NCBI GenBank assembly: GCA_949126835.1
Contig: OX421500.1
Location: 25,672,731 to 25,736,730, forward strand
Source of the DNA: Anisus vortex
Lineage: Eukaryota; Mollusca; Gastropoda; Planorbidae
Length of the DNA: 64,000 nucleotides
Reading direction: 5' to 3'
The notes beneath the pieces are model-generated. The model ran no database searches and was not told the DNA's origin. It worked only from the letters and a program-made list of their open reading frames with translations. A program made the position numbers and the translations under genes. How positions within the stretch are numbered: position 1 is the first letter of the stretch; each line of letters begins with the position of its first letter. This document shows positions 1 to 13,002 of the stretch, in pieces.

Positions 1-2970
1 TAGGAGTTAAATGTATACATTAGGCAGTAGGAGTTAAATGTATACATTAGGCAGTAGGAGATAAATGTATACATTAGGCAGTAGGAGTTAAATGTATACA
101 TTAGGCAGTAGGAGTTAAATGTATACATTAGGCAGTAGGAGTTAAATGTATACATTAGGCAGTAGGAGTTAAATGTATACATTAGGCAGTAGGAGTTAAA
201 TGTATACATTAGTCAGTAGGAGTTAAATGTATACATTAGGCAGTAGGAGTTAAATGTATACATTAGGCAGTAGGAGTTAAATGTATACATTAGGCAGTAG
301 GAGATAAATGTATACATTAGGCAGTAGGAGTTAAATGTATACATTAGGCAGTAGGAGTTAAATGTATACATTAGGCAGTAGGAGTTAAATGTATACATTA
401 GGCAGTAGGAGTTAAATGTATACATTAGGCAGTAGGAGTTAAATGTATACATTAGGCAGTAGGAGTTAAATGTATACATTAGGCAGTAGGAGTTAAATGT
501 ATACATTAGGCAGTAGGAGTTAAATGTATACATTAGGCAGTAGGAGTTAAATGTATACATTAGGCAGTAGGAGTTAAATGTATACATTAGTCAGTAGGAG
601 TTAAATGTATACATTAGGCAGTAGGAGTTAAATGTATACATTAGGCAGTAGGAGTTAAATGTATACATTAGGCAGTAGGAGATAAATGTATACATTAGGC
701 AGTAGGAGTTAAATGTATACATTAGGCAGTAGGAGTTAAATGTATACATTAGGCAGTAGGAGTTAAATGTATACATTAGGCAGTAGGAGTTAAATGTATA
801 CATTAGGCAGTAGGAGTTAAATGTATACATTAGACAGTAGGAGTTAAATGTATACATTAGGCAGTAGGAGTTAAATGTATACATTAGGCAGTAGGAGTTA
901 AATGTATACATTAGGCAGTAGGAGTTAAATGTATACATTAGGCAGTAGGAGTTAAATGTATACATTAGGCAGTAGGAGTTAAATGTATACATTAGGCAGT
1001 AGGAGTTAAATGTATACATTAGGCAGTAGGAGTTAAATGTATACATTAGGCAGTAGGAGATAAATGTATACATTAGGCAGTAGGAGTTAAATGTATACAT
1101 TAGGCAGTAGGAGTTAAATGTATACATTAGGCAGTAGGAGTTAAATGTATACATTAGGCAGTAGGAGTTAAATGTATACATTAGGCAGTAGGAGTTAAAT
1201 GTATACATTAGGCAGTAGGAGTTAAATGTATACATTAGGCAGTAGGAGTTAAATGTATACATTAGGCAGTAGTAGTTAAATGTATACATTAGGCAGTAGG
1301 AGTTAAATGTATACATTAGGCAGTAGGAGTTAAATGTATACATTAGGCAGTAGGAGTTAAATGTATACATTAGGCAGAAGGAGTTAAATGTATACATTAG
1401 TCAGTAGGAGTTAAATGTATACATTAGGCACTAGGAGTTAAATGTATACATTAGGCAGTAGGAGTTAAATGTATACATTAGGCAGTAGGAGTTAAATGTA
1501 TACATTAGGCAGTAGGAGTTAAATGTATACATTAGGCAGTAGGAGTTAAATGTATACATTAGGCAGTAGGAGTTAAATGTATACATTAGGCAGTAGGAGT
1601 TAAATGTATACATTAGGCAGTAGGAGTTAAATGTATACATTAGGCAGTAGGAGTTAAATGTATACATTAGGCAGTAGGAGTTAAATGTATACATTAGGCA
1701 GTAGGAGTTAAATGTATACATTAGGCAGTAGGAGTTAAATGTATACATTAGGCAGTAGGAGATAAATGTATACATTAGGCAGTAGGAGTTAAATGTATAC
1801 ATTAGGCAGTAGGAGTTAAATGTATACATTAGGCAGTAGGAGTTAAATGTATACATTAGGCAGTAGGAGTTAAATGTATACATTAGGCAGTAGGAGTTAA
1901 ATGTATACATTAGGCACTAGGAGTTAAATGTATACATTAGGCAGTAGGAGTTAAATGTATACATTAGGCAGTAGGAGTTAAATGTATACATTAGGCAGTA
2001 GGAGTTAAATGTATACATTAGGCAGTAGGAGTTAAATGTATACATTAGGCAGTAGGAGTTAAATGTATACATTAGGCAGTAGGAGTTAAATGTATACATT
2101 AGGCAGTAGGAGTTAAATGTATACATTAGGCAGTAGGAGTTAAATGTATACATTAGGCAGTAGGAGTTAAATGTATACATTAGGCAGTAGGAGTTAAATG
2201 TATACATTAGGCAGTAGGAGTTAAATGTATACATTAGGCAGTAGGAGATAAATGTATACATTAGGCAGTAGGAGTTAAATGTATACATTAGGCAGTAGGA
2301 GTTAAATGTATACATTAGGCAGTAGGAGTTAAATGTATACATTAGGCAGTAGGAGTTAAATGTATACATTAGGCAGTAGGAGTTAAATGTATACATTAGG
2401 CAGTAGGAGTTAAATGTATACATTAGGCAGTAGGAGTTAAATGTATACATTAGGCAGTAGGAGTTAAATGTATACATTAGGCAGTAGGAGTTAAATGTAT
2501 ACATTAGGCAGTAGGAGTTAAATGTATACATTAGGCAGTAGGAGTTAAATGTATACATTAGGCAGAAGGAGTTAAATGTATACATTAGTCAGTAGGAGTT
2601 AAATGTATACATTAGGCACTAGGAGTTAAATGTATACATTAGGCAGTAGGAGTTAAATGTATACATTAGGCAGTAGGAGTTAAATGTATACATTAGGCAG
2701 TAGGAGTTAAATGTATACATTAGGCAGTAGGAGTTAAATGTATACATTAGGCAGTAGGAGTTAAATGTATACATTAGGCAGTAGGAGTTAAATGTATACA
2801 TTAGGCAGTAGGAGTTAAATGTATACATTAGGCAGTAGGAGTTAAATGTATACATTAGGCAGTAGGAGTTAAATGTATACATTAGGCAGTAGGAGTTAAA
2901 TGTATACATTAGGCAGTAGGAGTTAAATGTATACATTAGGCAGTAGGAGTTAAATGTATACATTAGGCAG
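1..2970. repeat. 27-bp satellite array, about 110 copies
   Basis: Near-identical 27-bp units fill the window from its first base, so the array continues to the left. Each unit carries the 12-bp perfect palindrome AATGTATACATT. Rare variants (GAGATA, TTAGTCAG, GCAGAAG, GCACTAG) mark higher-order structure: a block at about 1060-1440 recurs 1188 bp (44 units) later, and a smaller block at about 213-304 recurs 378 bp (14 units) later. The minus strand stays open only because 27 is a multiple of three; I do not consider it coding. Confidence 0.97.
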
Positions 2971-3144
2971 ACATGTACAAATGGGTATATCATGTTTGTA
3001 TAGTGTTGTATTTGTTAGTGTGGGAGGATGTCTACACAAAGAAATAAACAATTTAATAAAAAGGAACAACCGTAACATATTTAAAACATTAATAAATTCA
3101 ATTCATATAGAAACTGTAAACATTGTCAAAGGAGTCTGAGTGAA
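2971..3144. other. Short spacer between two satellites
   Basis: AT-rich single-copy-looking spacer. A small plus-strand open frame runs through it but has no recognisable domain. Nothing else seen. Confidence 0.4.
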
Positions 3145-3585
3145 GCAGCTATTGCCTACAGACCTACAACACACCAGTCTAACACTGTAGCAGCTATTGC
3201 CTACAGACATACAACACACCAGTCTAACACTGTAGCAGCTATTGCCTACAGACATACAACACACCAGTCTAACACTTTAGCAGCTATTGCCTACAGACAT
3301 ACAACACCCCAGTCTAACACTTTAGCAGCTATTGCCTACAGACATACAACACACCAGTCTAACACTTTAGCAGCTATTGCCTACAGACATACAACACACC
3401 AGTCTAACACTTTAGCAGCTATTGCCTACAGACATACAACACACCAGTCTAACACTTTAGCAGCTATTGCCTACAGATATACAACACACCAGTCTAACAC
3501 TTTAGCAGCTATTCCTTATATACATACAACACAACAGTCTAGCAATGTAGCAGCTATTGCCTACAGACATACAACACGGCGTATG
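3145..3585. repeat. 45-bp minisatellite, about 10 copies
   Basis: Units begin GCAGCTATTGCCTACAGAC and repeat every 45 bp (for example at 3145 and 3190). Internal copies are nearly identical; the last two (from about 3500) are more diverged, as expected at an array edge. The 340 bp downstream, up to the GATA tract, hold nothing I recognise. Confidence 0.95.
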
Positions 3586-3925
3586 CAAACAACAACTGTA
3601 GGTGAGCTGTTGTTCTGCAAGTGCAGTCGCTGGAATGTGTCAGAATGTGGACTAAAATAAGTTTATTATCTTCGTGAATAGAAGCTTTGATAAGAAGAAT
3701 ATATATAATCTATATACTGTATAGCACACAATTTAACTTTTCTTTAAAATCTTCATTTCCATCAATAGGTAAAGAGTGCACTGTTTAAGCTAATTGATAA
3801 GAAGATTGAAAGGGAATTTATTGATATAAATTATTATCTCTTTATTTGTTGAATTTACCTGGTTATAACATGTAACATGTAAAGAGCTGGTCTTCTGGGG
3901 GTGGGTGGGGGGTATACTCATTCAT

Positions 3926-4217
3926 AAAGATAGATAGAAAAATAAATGGATAGAGACAGACAGACAGAAGGACATGTATATATCAATTTCGATAGATAGA
4001 TATATGGATAGATAAATAGATATATAATTAGATACTCTCTCTCTCTCTCTCTCTTATTATATTATATTAATATTCATGGATATATATAAAGATAGAAAGA
4101 TAGATAGATAGATTAAATGATAGATAGACAGAAATTTAGATAGATAGATAGAAAGATAGGAATAAAGATAAATAGATTGATAGATAGATAGAAAGATAGG
4201 TAGATAGAAAGATAGAT

Positions 4218-4248
<31 letters not shown>

Positions 4249-4349
4249 AAGATAGATAGATAGAAAGATAGATAGATAGATAGAAAGATAGATGGATAGA
4301 AAGATAGGTAGATAGATAGATAGATAGATAGATAGAAAGATAGATAGAT

Positions 4350-4384
<35 letters not shown>

Positions 4385-4421
4385 AAGATAGATAGATAGA
4401 TAGAAAGATAGATAGATAGAT

Positions 4422-4456
<35 letters not shown>

Positions 4457-4533
4457 AAGATAGATGGATAGAAAGATAGGTAGATAGATAGATAGATCGA
4501 TAGATAGATAGATAGATAGAAAGATAGATGGAT

Positions 4534-4564
<31 letters not shown>

Positions 4565-4577
4565 AAGATAGGTAGAT

Positions 4578-4647
<70 letters not shown>

Positions 4648-4653
4648 GTAGAT

Positions 4654-4696
<43 letters not shown>

Positions 4697-5150
4697 AAGA
4701 TAGATAGATAGAAAGATAGATATATAGATAGATAGAAAGATAGGTAGATAGAAAGATAGAAAGATTGATAGATAGAAAGATAGGTAGAAAGATAAATACC
4801 ACTCAAATAGATAGATTGATACAATGATATGAAGACCCAAATTAAATAAATGGATAGATAGATTTATAACAAATTAAATATATATAGAGAGATTGATATA
4901 ATTAGAAGAAAATTGCATGGAAAGATAGTTAGATGGGTCGTTCGATAGGTTAAGAGATGGATTGATGGGTGAATAGATAGATAGATTGATTGATTAATAT
5001 ATATAGATAAATAGATATATGTATATAGTCTATATAGATAGATAGATTAATATATAGATAGATTGATGGATTGATTGATTGCTTGATAGATGGATAGTTA
5101 GATCGATACATGATAGGAGACATAGAGAGAGATGGAGAAAGAATGATATT
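3926..5150. repeat. GATA-rich simple repeat tract
   Basis: Long tract of GATA mixed with GAAAGATA and GGTAGATA variants, densest at 4080-4800, with a short CT run at 4034-4053. The minus-strand frames rich in Tyr-Leu-Ser-Ile are open in all three phases because the tetranucleotide repeat lacks stops; they are not genes. Confidence 0.95.
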
Positions 5151-5249
5151 ATTTTAGAGAGAAAATAAAATGAAAGGGTTTTTGCCTATTTTCGGCGCTG
5201 AAACCGAAGCCGAAACCGAAGTTCGGTCTGTCTCTAGTACAAACTACAT

Positions 5250-6110
5250 GTTGTGTCTGTATATGTTTGTTTGCTTGCTCAATGTTGTTATGTGTACTTC
5301 TGTGTCTTTACAGATGACTGTGTCGTTTGTATTAATAAGTCTCTGTGTGTCTATTGTGTGTGTGTTTCTGTCTCTGTATGTGTGTCTCTGTGTTTTTATG
5401 TGTGTCTCTGTGTTTATATGTGTTTGTGTACGCGTGTGTGTGTTTATGTGTGTTCGTATGTATTTATATGTGTGTCCTGTGTTTATGTGAGTGTCTAGTG
5501 TTTATGTGTGTGTTCTTTGTGTGTTTCTGTCTCTATGTACTTATGTGTTTTTATGTGTGTGTCTCTGTGTTTATGTGTGTTCTGTGTCTATATGTGCGTC
5601 TTGTGTTTATATGTGCGTCCTCTCTAAAAATGTGTGCCCTGTGTTTTAATATGTTTCCTGTGTTTAAGTATGTGTCATGTGTTTAATTATGTGTCCTGTT
5701 TTTAAGTATGTGTCCTGTGTTTAAGTATGTGTCCTGTGTTTAGGTATGTGTCATGTGTTTAAGTATGTGTCCTGTGTTTAGGTATGTGTCATGTGTTTAA
5801 GTATATGTCATGTGTTTAAGTATATGTCCTGTGTTTATATGTGTGCCCTATGTTTTAGTATGTGTCCTGTGTTTATATGTGTGTTCCGTTTAAGTATGTG
5901 TCATGTGTTTAAGTATGTATCTTGTGTTTTAGTATGTGTCATGTTTATATGTATGTCCTGTGTTTATATGTGTGTCCTGTGTTTATATTTGTATCCTGTG
6001 TTTTCATGTGTGTCCTGTGTTTATATGTGTGTCATGTGTTTTTATGTCTATTTTTGTAGTTTTATGTGTGTCCTGTGTTTATATGTGTGTTCTGTGTTTA
6101 ATGGTGCCTT
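5250..6110. repeat. TG-rich degenerate minisatellite
   Basis: Degenerate units related to TGTGTCCTGTGTTTATATG, with a period of roughly 18-20 bp, becoming more regular from 5640 to 6100. Open frames rich in Cys, Val and Tyr overlap here in several phases and are compositional. Confidence 0.9.
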
Positions 6111-6810
6111 CAAGAAATGCATCCCCAGCATAAAAGAAATTGCTAAATTTCACCCTCAAAAAATGTGTGCTATAAATTAAAGCCTTACACCTTACAGTAT
6201 AGGCCTACAGGGTTTAGTTTTATTTATTTTATTCACTTCGTACATTACCAAATGTACTCATAATCTCATTTCTAAAACATTAGAGATCAATATACTAATA
6301 TCAATTTTAACCAAAACATTCAGATCGAGGTTTGGTATAAGAGAAGGAAGACTAAAGAGATAAAGTTATGCAAGAAGGTAAAGGTCGGTCAGTTATGACA
6401 CCATAGTCTTGACCTGCAACTCTTTTTGCTCAACTTTTTTTCTATTGATAATAGATTGCTTCCCCTGATTTACAGCCAACTTGGCAACTGTTCAATGTTT
6501 TTTTTCTATTCTATCAATATACTCGACTAGGCCGATTATTTAATACATGGATAAATTTGACTGAGTTTTGTATAAAGGTTTATACACATACGACATTTGA
6601 GAGAGGTTTAAGACTGCTAGACTGTATAGAATATTATGACATGTTCTACTCGCCAATGTGTAGCTTATTGCGTCTTGGTTGAAATCAATGGCTTGCATTC
6701 TTACATTGAAATTAAAATGTATTTAAAATTAATACCTCTTTTATCCATTTTTATTTCATATTACAGCCCTACATTATACTGTCAAATATGTTATATATAA
6801 ATATAAACAG
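6111..6810. other. AT-rich spacer, nothing recognised
   Basis: No coding frame, RNA gene or repeat that I can support lies in this stretch. Confidence 0.4.
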
Positions 6811-6815
6811 AATGA

Positions 6816-6923
6816 CAGACAGATAGATAGTTAGATAGATAGATAGATATATAGATAGATAAATAGATATATAGATAGATAGATAGACGGTTAGATAGAT
6901 AGACAAATAGATAGACAGATAGT

Positions 6924-6959
<36 letters not shown>

Positions 6960-6997
6960 CAAATATATAGATAGACAGATAGATAGACAGATCGATC

Positions 6998-7043
<46 letters not shown>

Positions 7044-7590
7044 CAAATATATTGATAGACAGATATATATATGGATAGATATACGTTTAAAAAGGGTTCA
7101 CATTTTCTGGAAATTATTAGTTGATCTTTCTGCTTTATGTCATATGTTCGTTCATATTAATTTGATATAAAAGTTATTAATAGATATAATCTATACACAG
7201 ATAGATAGACAGATAGGTAGGCAGTCAGATAAATAGATAGGTATGTAGATAGATCGACAGAAGCATATGGATAGATAGATAGATAGATAGATAGAGATAG
7301 ATAGACAGATAGATAGATCAATATATATATAGACAGATAGATAGATAGATAGATAGACAGATAGATAGATAAACATATATATAGACAGATAGATAGATAG
7401 ATATACAAATAGACAAATAGATAGACAGACAGATAGATAGATGGATAGACAGCTATATAGATAGATAAATAAATAGATGGCATACGTATAAAAAAGATTT
7501 CACATTTTCTGGAAATTAATATACTTTCGTTGATTTTTCCGTAATATGCCATTTCTTCGTTCATATGATTATTTGTTATAAAAGTAAATA
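6816..7590. repeat. Duplicated GATA tract plus ~100-bp flank
   Basis: Two GATA tracts (6816-7080 and 7195-7485) are each followed by a similar ~100-bp non-repetitive segment containing CACATTTTCTGGAAATTA (7100 and 7500). The tract and its flank were therefore duplicated together in direct orientation, with a period of about 400 bp. Confidence 0.85.
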
Positions 7591-8400
7591 AACAACTCGC
7601 AATAGAAATATGAACAACAACACATTTCAAGTTCAATCGGTTTTTGTGCCAACATTTTTTTTATTCCGCCTTAAACTTGTTCTTGCTGACGTCATTGGCC
7701 AGGTAAATTGAGTTCAATAAAGACATACACTCAGGTTGAATTTGTTGTTTTTTTCAACCGCAGATTTTTTCTTTATGGCAAGTTGAAGCTTTGGAATAGA
7801 AACAAGTGCGACGAGGGTGCAGATAATATAAACAATGTTTACCAACACTCACTTTCTATATCATTAAACACACGAGACAACACAAAAGCATGCTTCTCTT
7901 TTATCTGCAGAAGTTGAAGTCAACACATGGACCAAAATGAAAATGTTTTGCCGGTTTGATTTTTTATACATAAAAATGTTGCATAGCATACGGTTCCCAT
8001 ATGCGTACTACCGCGATCCTCTCTTAATACTATAAAACATAGACCTATTCTATAGATATGGAAGCTTTATAGTGAACTGACACACTGCGCAGTTCATCAC
8101 AAGTATTGCAGTTACTGTCTGACTCCTCCAATAAGCGAGAACGAAGAAGAAGACGAATTTATAGATTTATGGGGCTTGAAATGTCCGAAACCATATGGTA
8201 TGCATCAAGTAGTAATAATAGGCTAAAATAAATGTTTTAATTGCAACACAAGGATCAATTAAAATATTAGGAAATATACAAGGACTACATCAGATTATAA
8301 TTTATTCTCACCGGGCTCTATAAAACTCTAACTACAGAACGCAATATTCTCTGCATTGAAGAGAGTTCTATTTTACATCCCTTCAATAAATGTCTTTTAT
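7591..8400. other. AT-rich spacer, nothing recognised
   Basis: Short open frames only, without a recognisable domain. No repeat structure seen. Confidence 0.4.
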
Positions 8401-8990
8401 TAGCTTACAGTGCTAGCTGTATCTACGTTATGAGCTTACAGTACTAGCTGTATCTACGTTATGAGCTTACAGTACTAGCTGTATCTACGTTATGAGCTTA
8501 CAGTACTAACTGTATCTACGTTATGAGCTTACAGTACTAGCTGTATCTACGTTATGAGCTTACAGTGCTAGCTGTATCTACGTTATGAGCTTACAGTACT
8601 AGCTGTATCTACGTTATGAGCTTACAGTACTAGCTGTATCTACGTTATGAGCTTACAGTACTAACTGTATCTACGTTATGAGCTTACAGTACTAGCTGTA
8701 TCTACGTTATGAGCTTACAGTACTAGCTGTATCTACGTTATGAGCTTACAGTACTAGCTGTATCTACGTTATGAGCTTACAGTACTAGCTGTATCTACGT
8801 TATGAGCTTACAGTACTAGCTGTATCTACGTTATGAGCTTACAGTACTAGCTGTATCTACGTTATGAGCTTACAGTACTAGTTGTATCTACGTTATGAGC
8901 TTACAGTACTAGCTGTATCTACGTTATGAGCTTACAGTACTAGCTGTATCTACGTTATGAGCTTACAGTACTAGCTGTATCTACGTTATG
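8401..8990. repeat. 31-bp minisatellite, about 19 copies
   Basis: Units starting GAGCTTACAGTACTAGCTG repeat every 31 bp (8432, 8463 and so on). Copies differ by single substitutions such as TGCTAG, TACTAAC and TAGTTG. The repeats abut with no spacer, so this is not a CRISPR-like array. Confidence 0.96.
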
Positions 8991-10810
8991 GTGTAACTAA
9001 AACCTGTCTAGAGCCAGACAAAAAAAGCGTATAAATCAAAACATTGCCAAAATCAGTGCATTGCAAGAACCAGTGTATAATGGTTCGTTGATAATTTTAA
9101 TAAATCGATTGTCTCTCCCTCTGTTTCGCCCACTCAATTTTTGTTGCAAGAAATTGCTCAATGTAAGGAGATGTACATACTTGATGAAATTGTTGGAGCA
9201 TACAACATATCTTTCGGTCCCACACTTGTTGCCAATTAATGACACACCATTCATTTACACTAGATACAGTGAAAATCGATATAAGTATCTGTTTAAGCTA
9301 ATCGAACCATGTCACTATTTTGTAAATGTGATAAATGTGAATTATAACACTCATACACACATACACATCCACTCATACAACAAGGCAGATGTAAAGGCTT
9401 GTCTTTATGTTGACATCTTCATTTAGTAAAGTCAGTCTTCTCTCTCACAATAAAGTGTTGCCACTGTAATTCCCTTATATTTTGATGACCCTTACATTTG
9501 ATCTAGAAAACAAATCTGCTGAAGAATCGTTATATATATTATATATCATTTTTATATATATAATATATATTACAGATATTACTTTTATTACTGGAATTAG
9601 ATGTTTAAAAAACAAATCTGTAGCATTTGTCTTTTTTGAAAAGACTTTTGTGTTTTTACCTTTCTCAACTTCCTGGTAAAGATTCTGAAAAAAAATTATG
9701 ATTTTAAGAGTCGAATTAAATTTCAACCTTTAGGTGACAGATTTTCTTAAGTTTTTTTGTTATTGTTTTTTTGTTGTTTTTTTTTCTTTCTTTTTTTTAA
9801 AAATAAAACAAAAAAATTCATTTGGTCAATAGTGTGAAGTGGTTCTTGTTTTTTTTTTCATGAGAAAACAATCCTTGATTGATTAGTAAAAAAACAACAT
9901 TAATTTCAACCCTTCAAGTTCCCTCCCTTTCTAGCCATTTCTTATGGATATTTCGTTTCAAACAAAACATAATTCTCATGAAAAGATTATTTTTGAGTTC
10001 TGTTGACCTTCACCTAAAGTCATTGTTCATACTATTTTAAGCAAGTAAAGGTCGCGGTGACATGACGAAACTTGATACAGAATTATACTAAAACAACCAT
10101 CATTTTAAAACTAAGTTTAGATGTAGGATGATTTATGCAAGACAAATTCTACATTTTAAACTTTGACATTTTAAAATGATTGTAGAAAAGAGTTTGTAAT
10201 CAAATATCAAGAAAGAATTAAATTAAAGACAAGGAGAAATTATATGCGTGGAATAAATCTGACTCCGTCCAAAATCTGGCAACAGAGAACATTTTTTACT
10301 GTATTATAATATGCAACTGATAGAGCAATATTGCCCATTGTACTTCTGCGACTCAAAAGTGTTAAGATATTGTTGTAATGATGTCTTCTTGTGGTATTTG
10401 AGACTAGCATGCCGTGACCTTAGACACCGAACGTCTAAGGATCGAGACCTTTTTAAATCCTTAATATTAGCTTCGCTTTTGTGGCAACAAATTATTCGGA
10501 ACGTTGATTGACCCACTTTCAGACATCCTATTCAGCACAAACTTCTCTCATAGATTAGTTGCCGATGACAACAAGTTTATTCAAATTTCATGCCTCATCA
10601 CCTCCGCCGAAAATCAGTTAATAGATCTATCTGTTTATCTGGGGTGAAAAGTTTTCATGTGTTTCAAGAGGGAAAAATGAAAACAAAAAGTTGACCAAAC
10701 ACTGCAAACGATTAAATGTAATATGAATTTTTTTACGAGCTGAATATTTGTTTCAGGATGTGCAGTTTGTGCTGGCTACACAAGACATAAACAAATTGCT
10801 GAATACTTTT
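8991..10810. other. AT-rich region without supported genes
   Basis: About 1.8 kb with T-rich runs (9740-9800) and short open frames on both strands. None shows a known domain or splice-supported exon that I can defend. Confidence 0.4.
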
Positions 10811-10819
10811 AATCTAGGG

Positions 10820-11255
10820 TAATAATAGTGTCAGAGGGTAGCATAGTGTCAAGGATGTAGCATAGTGGGTAACCTAGTATCAGGGGGGAAGCCTAGTGTC
10901 TTGGGGTAGCCTAGTGTCCTAGGTAACCTAGTAGTTAGATGGTAGCCTAGTTTCAGGGGTAGCCTTGTGTCAAGGGGTAGCTTACAGTCCGGAGGTAGTC
11001 TAGTGTCAGGGGATATCTTGGTGTCATGGGATAGCCTGGTATTATGGGGTAGCTTACAGTTGGGGGTAGCCTAGTTTTAGGGGTAGCCTAGTGTTTGGGG
11101 TTGTAGCCTAGTTTTAGAGGGTAGCCTAGTGTTTGGGGGTGTAGCATAGTGTTTGGGGGTGTAGCCTAGTGGTTGGGGGTGTAGCCTAGTGTTTGGGGGT
11201 GTAGCTTAGTGTTTGGGGGTGTAGCCTAGTGTTAAGGGGTGTAGCCTAGCTAGTC
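10820..11255. repeat. ~20-bp degenerate G/T-rich minisatellite
   Basis: Units of the form GTAGCCTAGTGTTTGGGGGT, diverged at 10820-11060 and almost identical at 11130-11250. The array looks freshly expanded at its right end. Confidence 0.9.
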
Positions 11256-11649
11256 ATTCCGCGAGTGAGACCCATGTGCTGTAGTCGTTGATTATTTTGT
11301 TAATATCAATATATTTTCCATACAAATATATTTTTAATCAATGCTTGTTGATAAGTATAATTCTGTAAAGAATACTTTCCCTGGGATGATTTTGTCATAA
11401 GTTCTCTCGAAAGCTATCTATCATGTTAAAGTATAATTAGATTGGAAGGAAATGTGGTTAATATCCGGCCATGAATCTGGAACCAATATCTCCTGGTATT
11501 GATTCAGACGTAATGAGAATATGAGAGTAGCCATAGAGCCAGTGTAAATGTGTGTGTTCAGATGAGTGTGTACTAGCATTTGTGTGTGTGGAGTCTTTTT
11601 TTTGGATGACCGCAAATGGGGCCGAAAGAGATGTGTTAGAACATTTTGT

Positions 11650-12430
11650 TTTCTCTCCTGTCTGTCTCTGTCTTCCTGTGTGTCTCCATGTCTTTCTCTG
11701 CCTGTCTCTGTCTTCCTGTGTGTCTCCATGTCTTTCTCTGTCTGTCTCTGTCTTCTTGTATGTCTCCATGTCTTTCTCTGTCTGTCTCTGTCTTCTTGTA
11801 TGTCTCCATGTCTTTCTCTGTCTGTCTCTATCTTCCTGTATGTCTCCATGTCTTTCTCTGTCTGTCTCTGTCTTCTTGTATGTCTCCATGTCTTTCTCTG
11901 TCTGTCTCTGTCTTCTTGTATGTCTCCATGTCTTTCTCTGTCTGTCTCTGTCTTCTTGTATGTCTCCATGTCTTTCTCTGTCTGTCTCTGTCTTCTTGTA
12001 TGTCTCCATGTCTTTCTCTGCCTGTCTCTGTCTTCCTGTATGTCGCCATGTCTTTCTCTGTCTGTCTCTGTCTTCTTGTATGTCTCCATGTCTTTCTCTG
12101 CCTGTCTCTGTCTTCCTGTATGTCGCCATGTCTTTCTCTGTCTGTCTCTGTCTTCCTGTATGTCGCCATGTCTTTCTCTGTCTGTCTCTGTCTTCTTGTA
12201 TGTCTCCATGTCTTTCTCTGCCTGTCTCTGTCTTCCTGTATGTCGCCATGTCTTTCTCTGCCTGTCTCTGTCTTTCTGTATGTCGCCATGTCTTTCTCTG
12301 TCTGTCTCTGTCTTCTTGTATGTCTCCATGTCTTTCTCTGCCTGTCTCTGTCTTCCTGTATGTCGCCATGTCTTTCTCTGTCTGTCTCTGTCTTCCTGTA
12401 TGACCCCATGTCTTTCTCTGCCTGTCTCTG
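11650..12430. repeat. 40-bp C/T-rich minisatellite, about 20 copies
   Basis: Units contain TGTCTCCATGTCTTTCTCTG followed by TCTGTCTCTGTCTTCTTGTA and repeat every 40 bp. Two unit types (TCTCCATG and TCGCCATG) alternate in blocks. Because 3 x 40 bp is 120 bp, all reading frames stay open on both strands, producing the Ser/Cys/Leu-rich and Arg/Glu/Asp-rich frames; none is a gene. CT-rich simple sequence continues to about 12660. Confidence 0.95.
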
Positions 12431-12669
12431 TCTCTCTTACTCTCTCCATTTGTCTTTTTCTCTCGTTTTCTTTCTCTGTCCGTGATTTTTTCTGTGTTTC
12501 TCTTTCTCTGAGAAATGTCTGTTTTCTATCTTTGTCTATCAAGTTTCTCACAGTCTCTGACTCTGACTCTCTCTCTCTCTCTCTCTCTCTGTTTATCTAT
12601 GTCTCAGTATCTTTGTTTCGGTCTCAATTTGCCTCTGTATATCCCTCTAAATATGTCTATCTATCATAA

Positions 12670-13002
12670 ACAAAGAGTATAGATTAGAGAAATGACTATA
12701 TAGACCCTCTATAGGCTATTTATTTCTAGTCTGTATAAAAAAATATTTGTTTTGACATCTGGCTTTACTTGTCACTTAAATTGATTCCATTGGTTAACAC
12801 AATAAATGTACGAATAACAAGTTTATGTCAAATAAAAAAAAACAGATCATACTTTAATTGAACTGGGGGCACATATATGAAGTGTGATAATTATAAACAA
12901 ATTATCTTCTTACCAATTGTATCTCATTGTCACTCGTACTCGAGTAATAATGCAACAACACTGTATTTGAATCACACATACCATACACACTCATATTGTA
13001 TA
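12670..13002. other. AT-rich spacer, nothing recognised
   Basis: No feature seen between the C/T repeat and the transposon that starts at 13003. Confidence 0.4.

Noticed and set aside
213..2993. Minus-strand frames of MYTFNSYCL repeats
   Set aside because: Product of a 27-bp satellite whose length is divisible by three; no unique coding sequence or plausible start context.
4057..4840. Minus-strand Tyr-Leu-Ser-Ile frames resembling membrane proteins
   Set aside because: All three phases are open because the GATA repeat lacks stop codons on that strand.
5170..6180. Cys/Val-rich open frames
   Set aside because: Arise from the TG-rich minisatellite in several overlapping phases.
8401..8990. 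CRISPR-like array
   Set aside because: The 31-bp repeats abut directly with no spacers, and the genome is eukaryotic.
11421..12669. Long frames on both strands over the 40-bp C/T repeat (Arg/Glu/Asp-rich and Ser/Cys/Leu-rich)
   Set aside because: Several phases on both strands are open at once across a minisatellite; compositional artefact.
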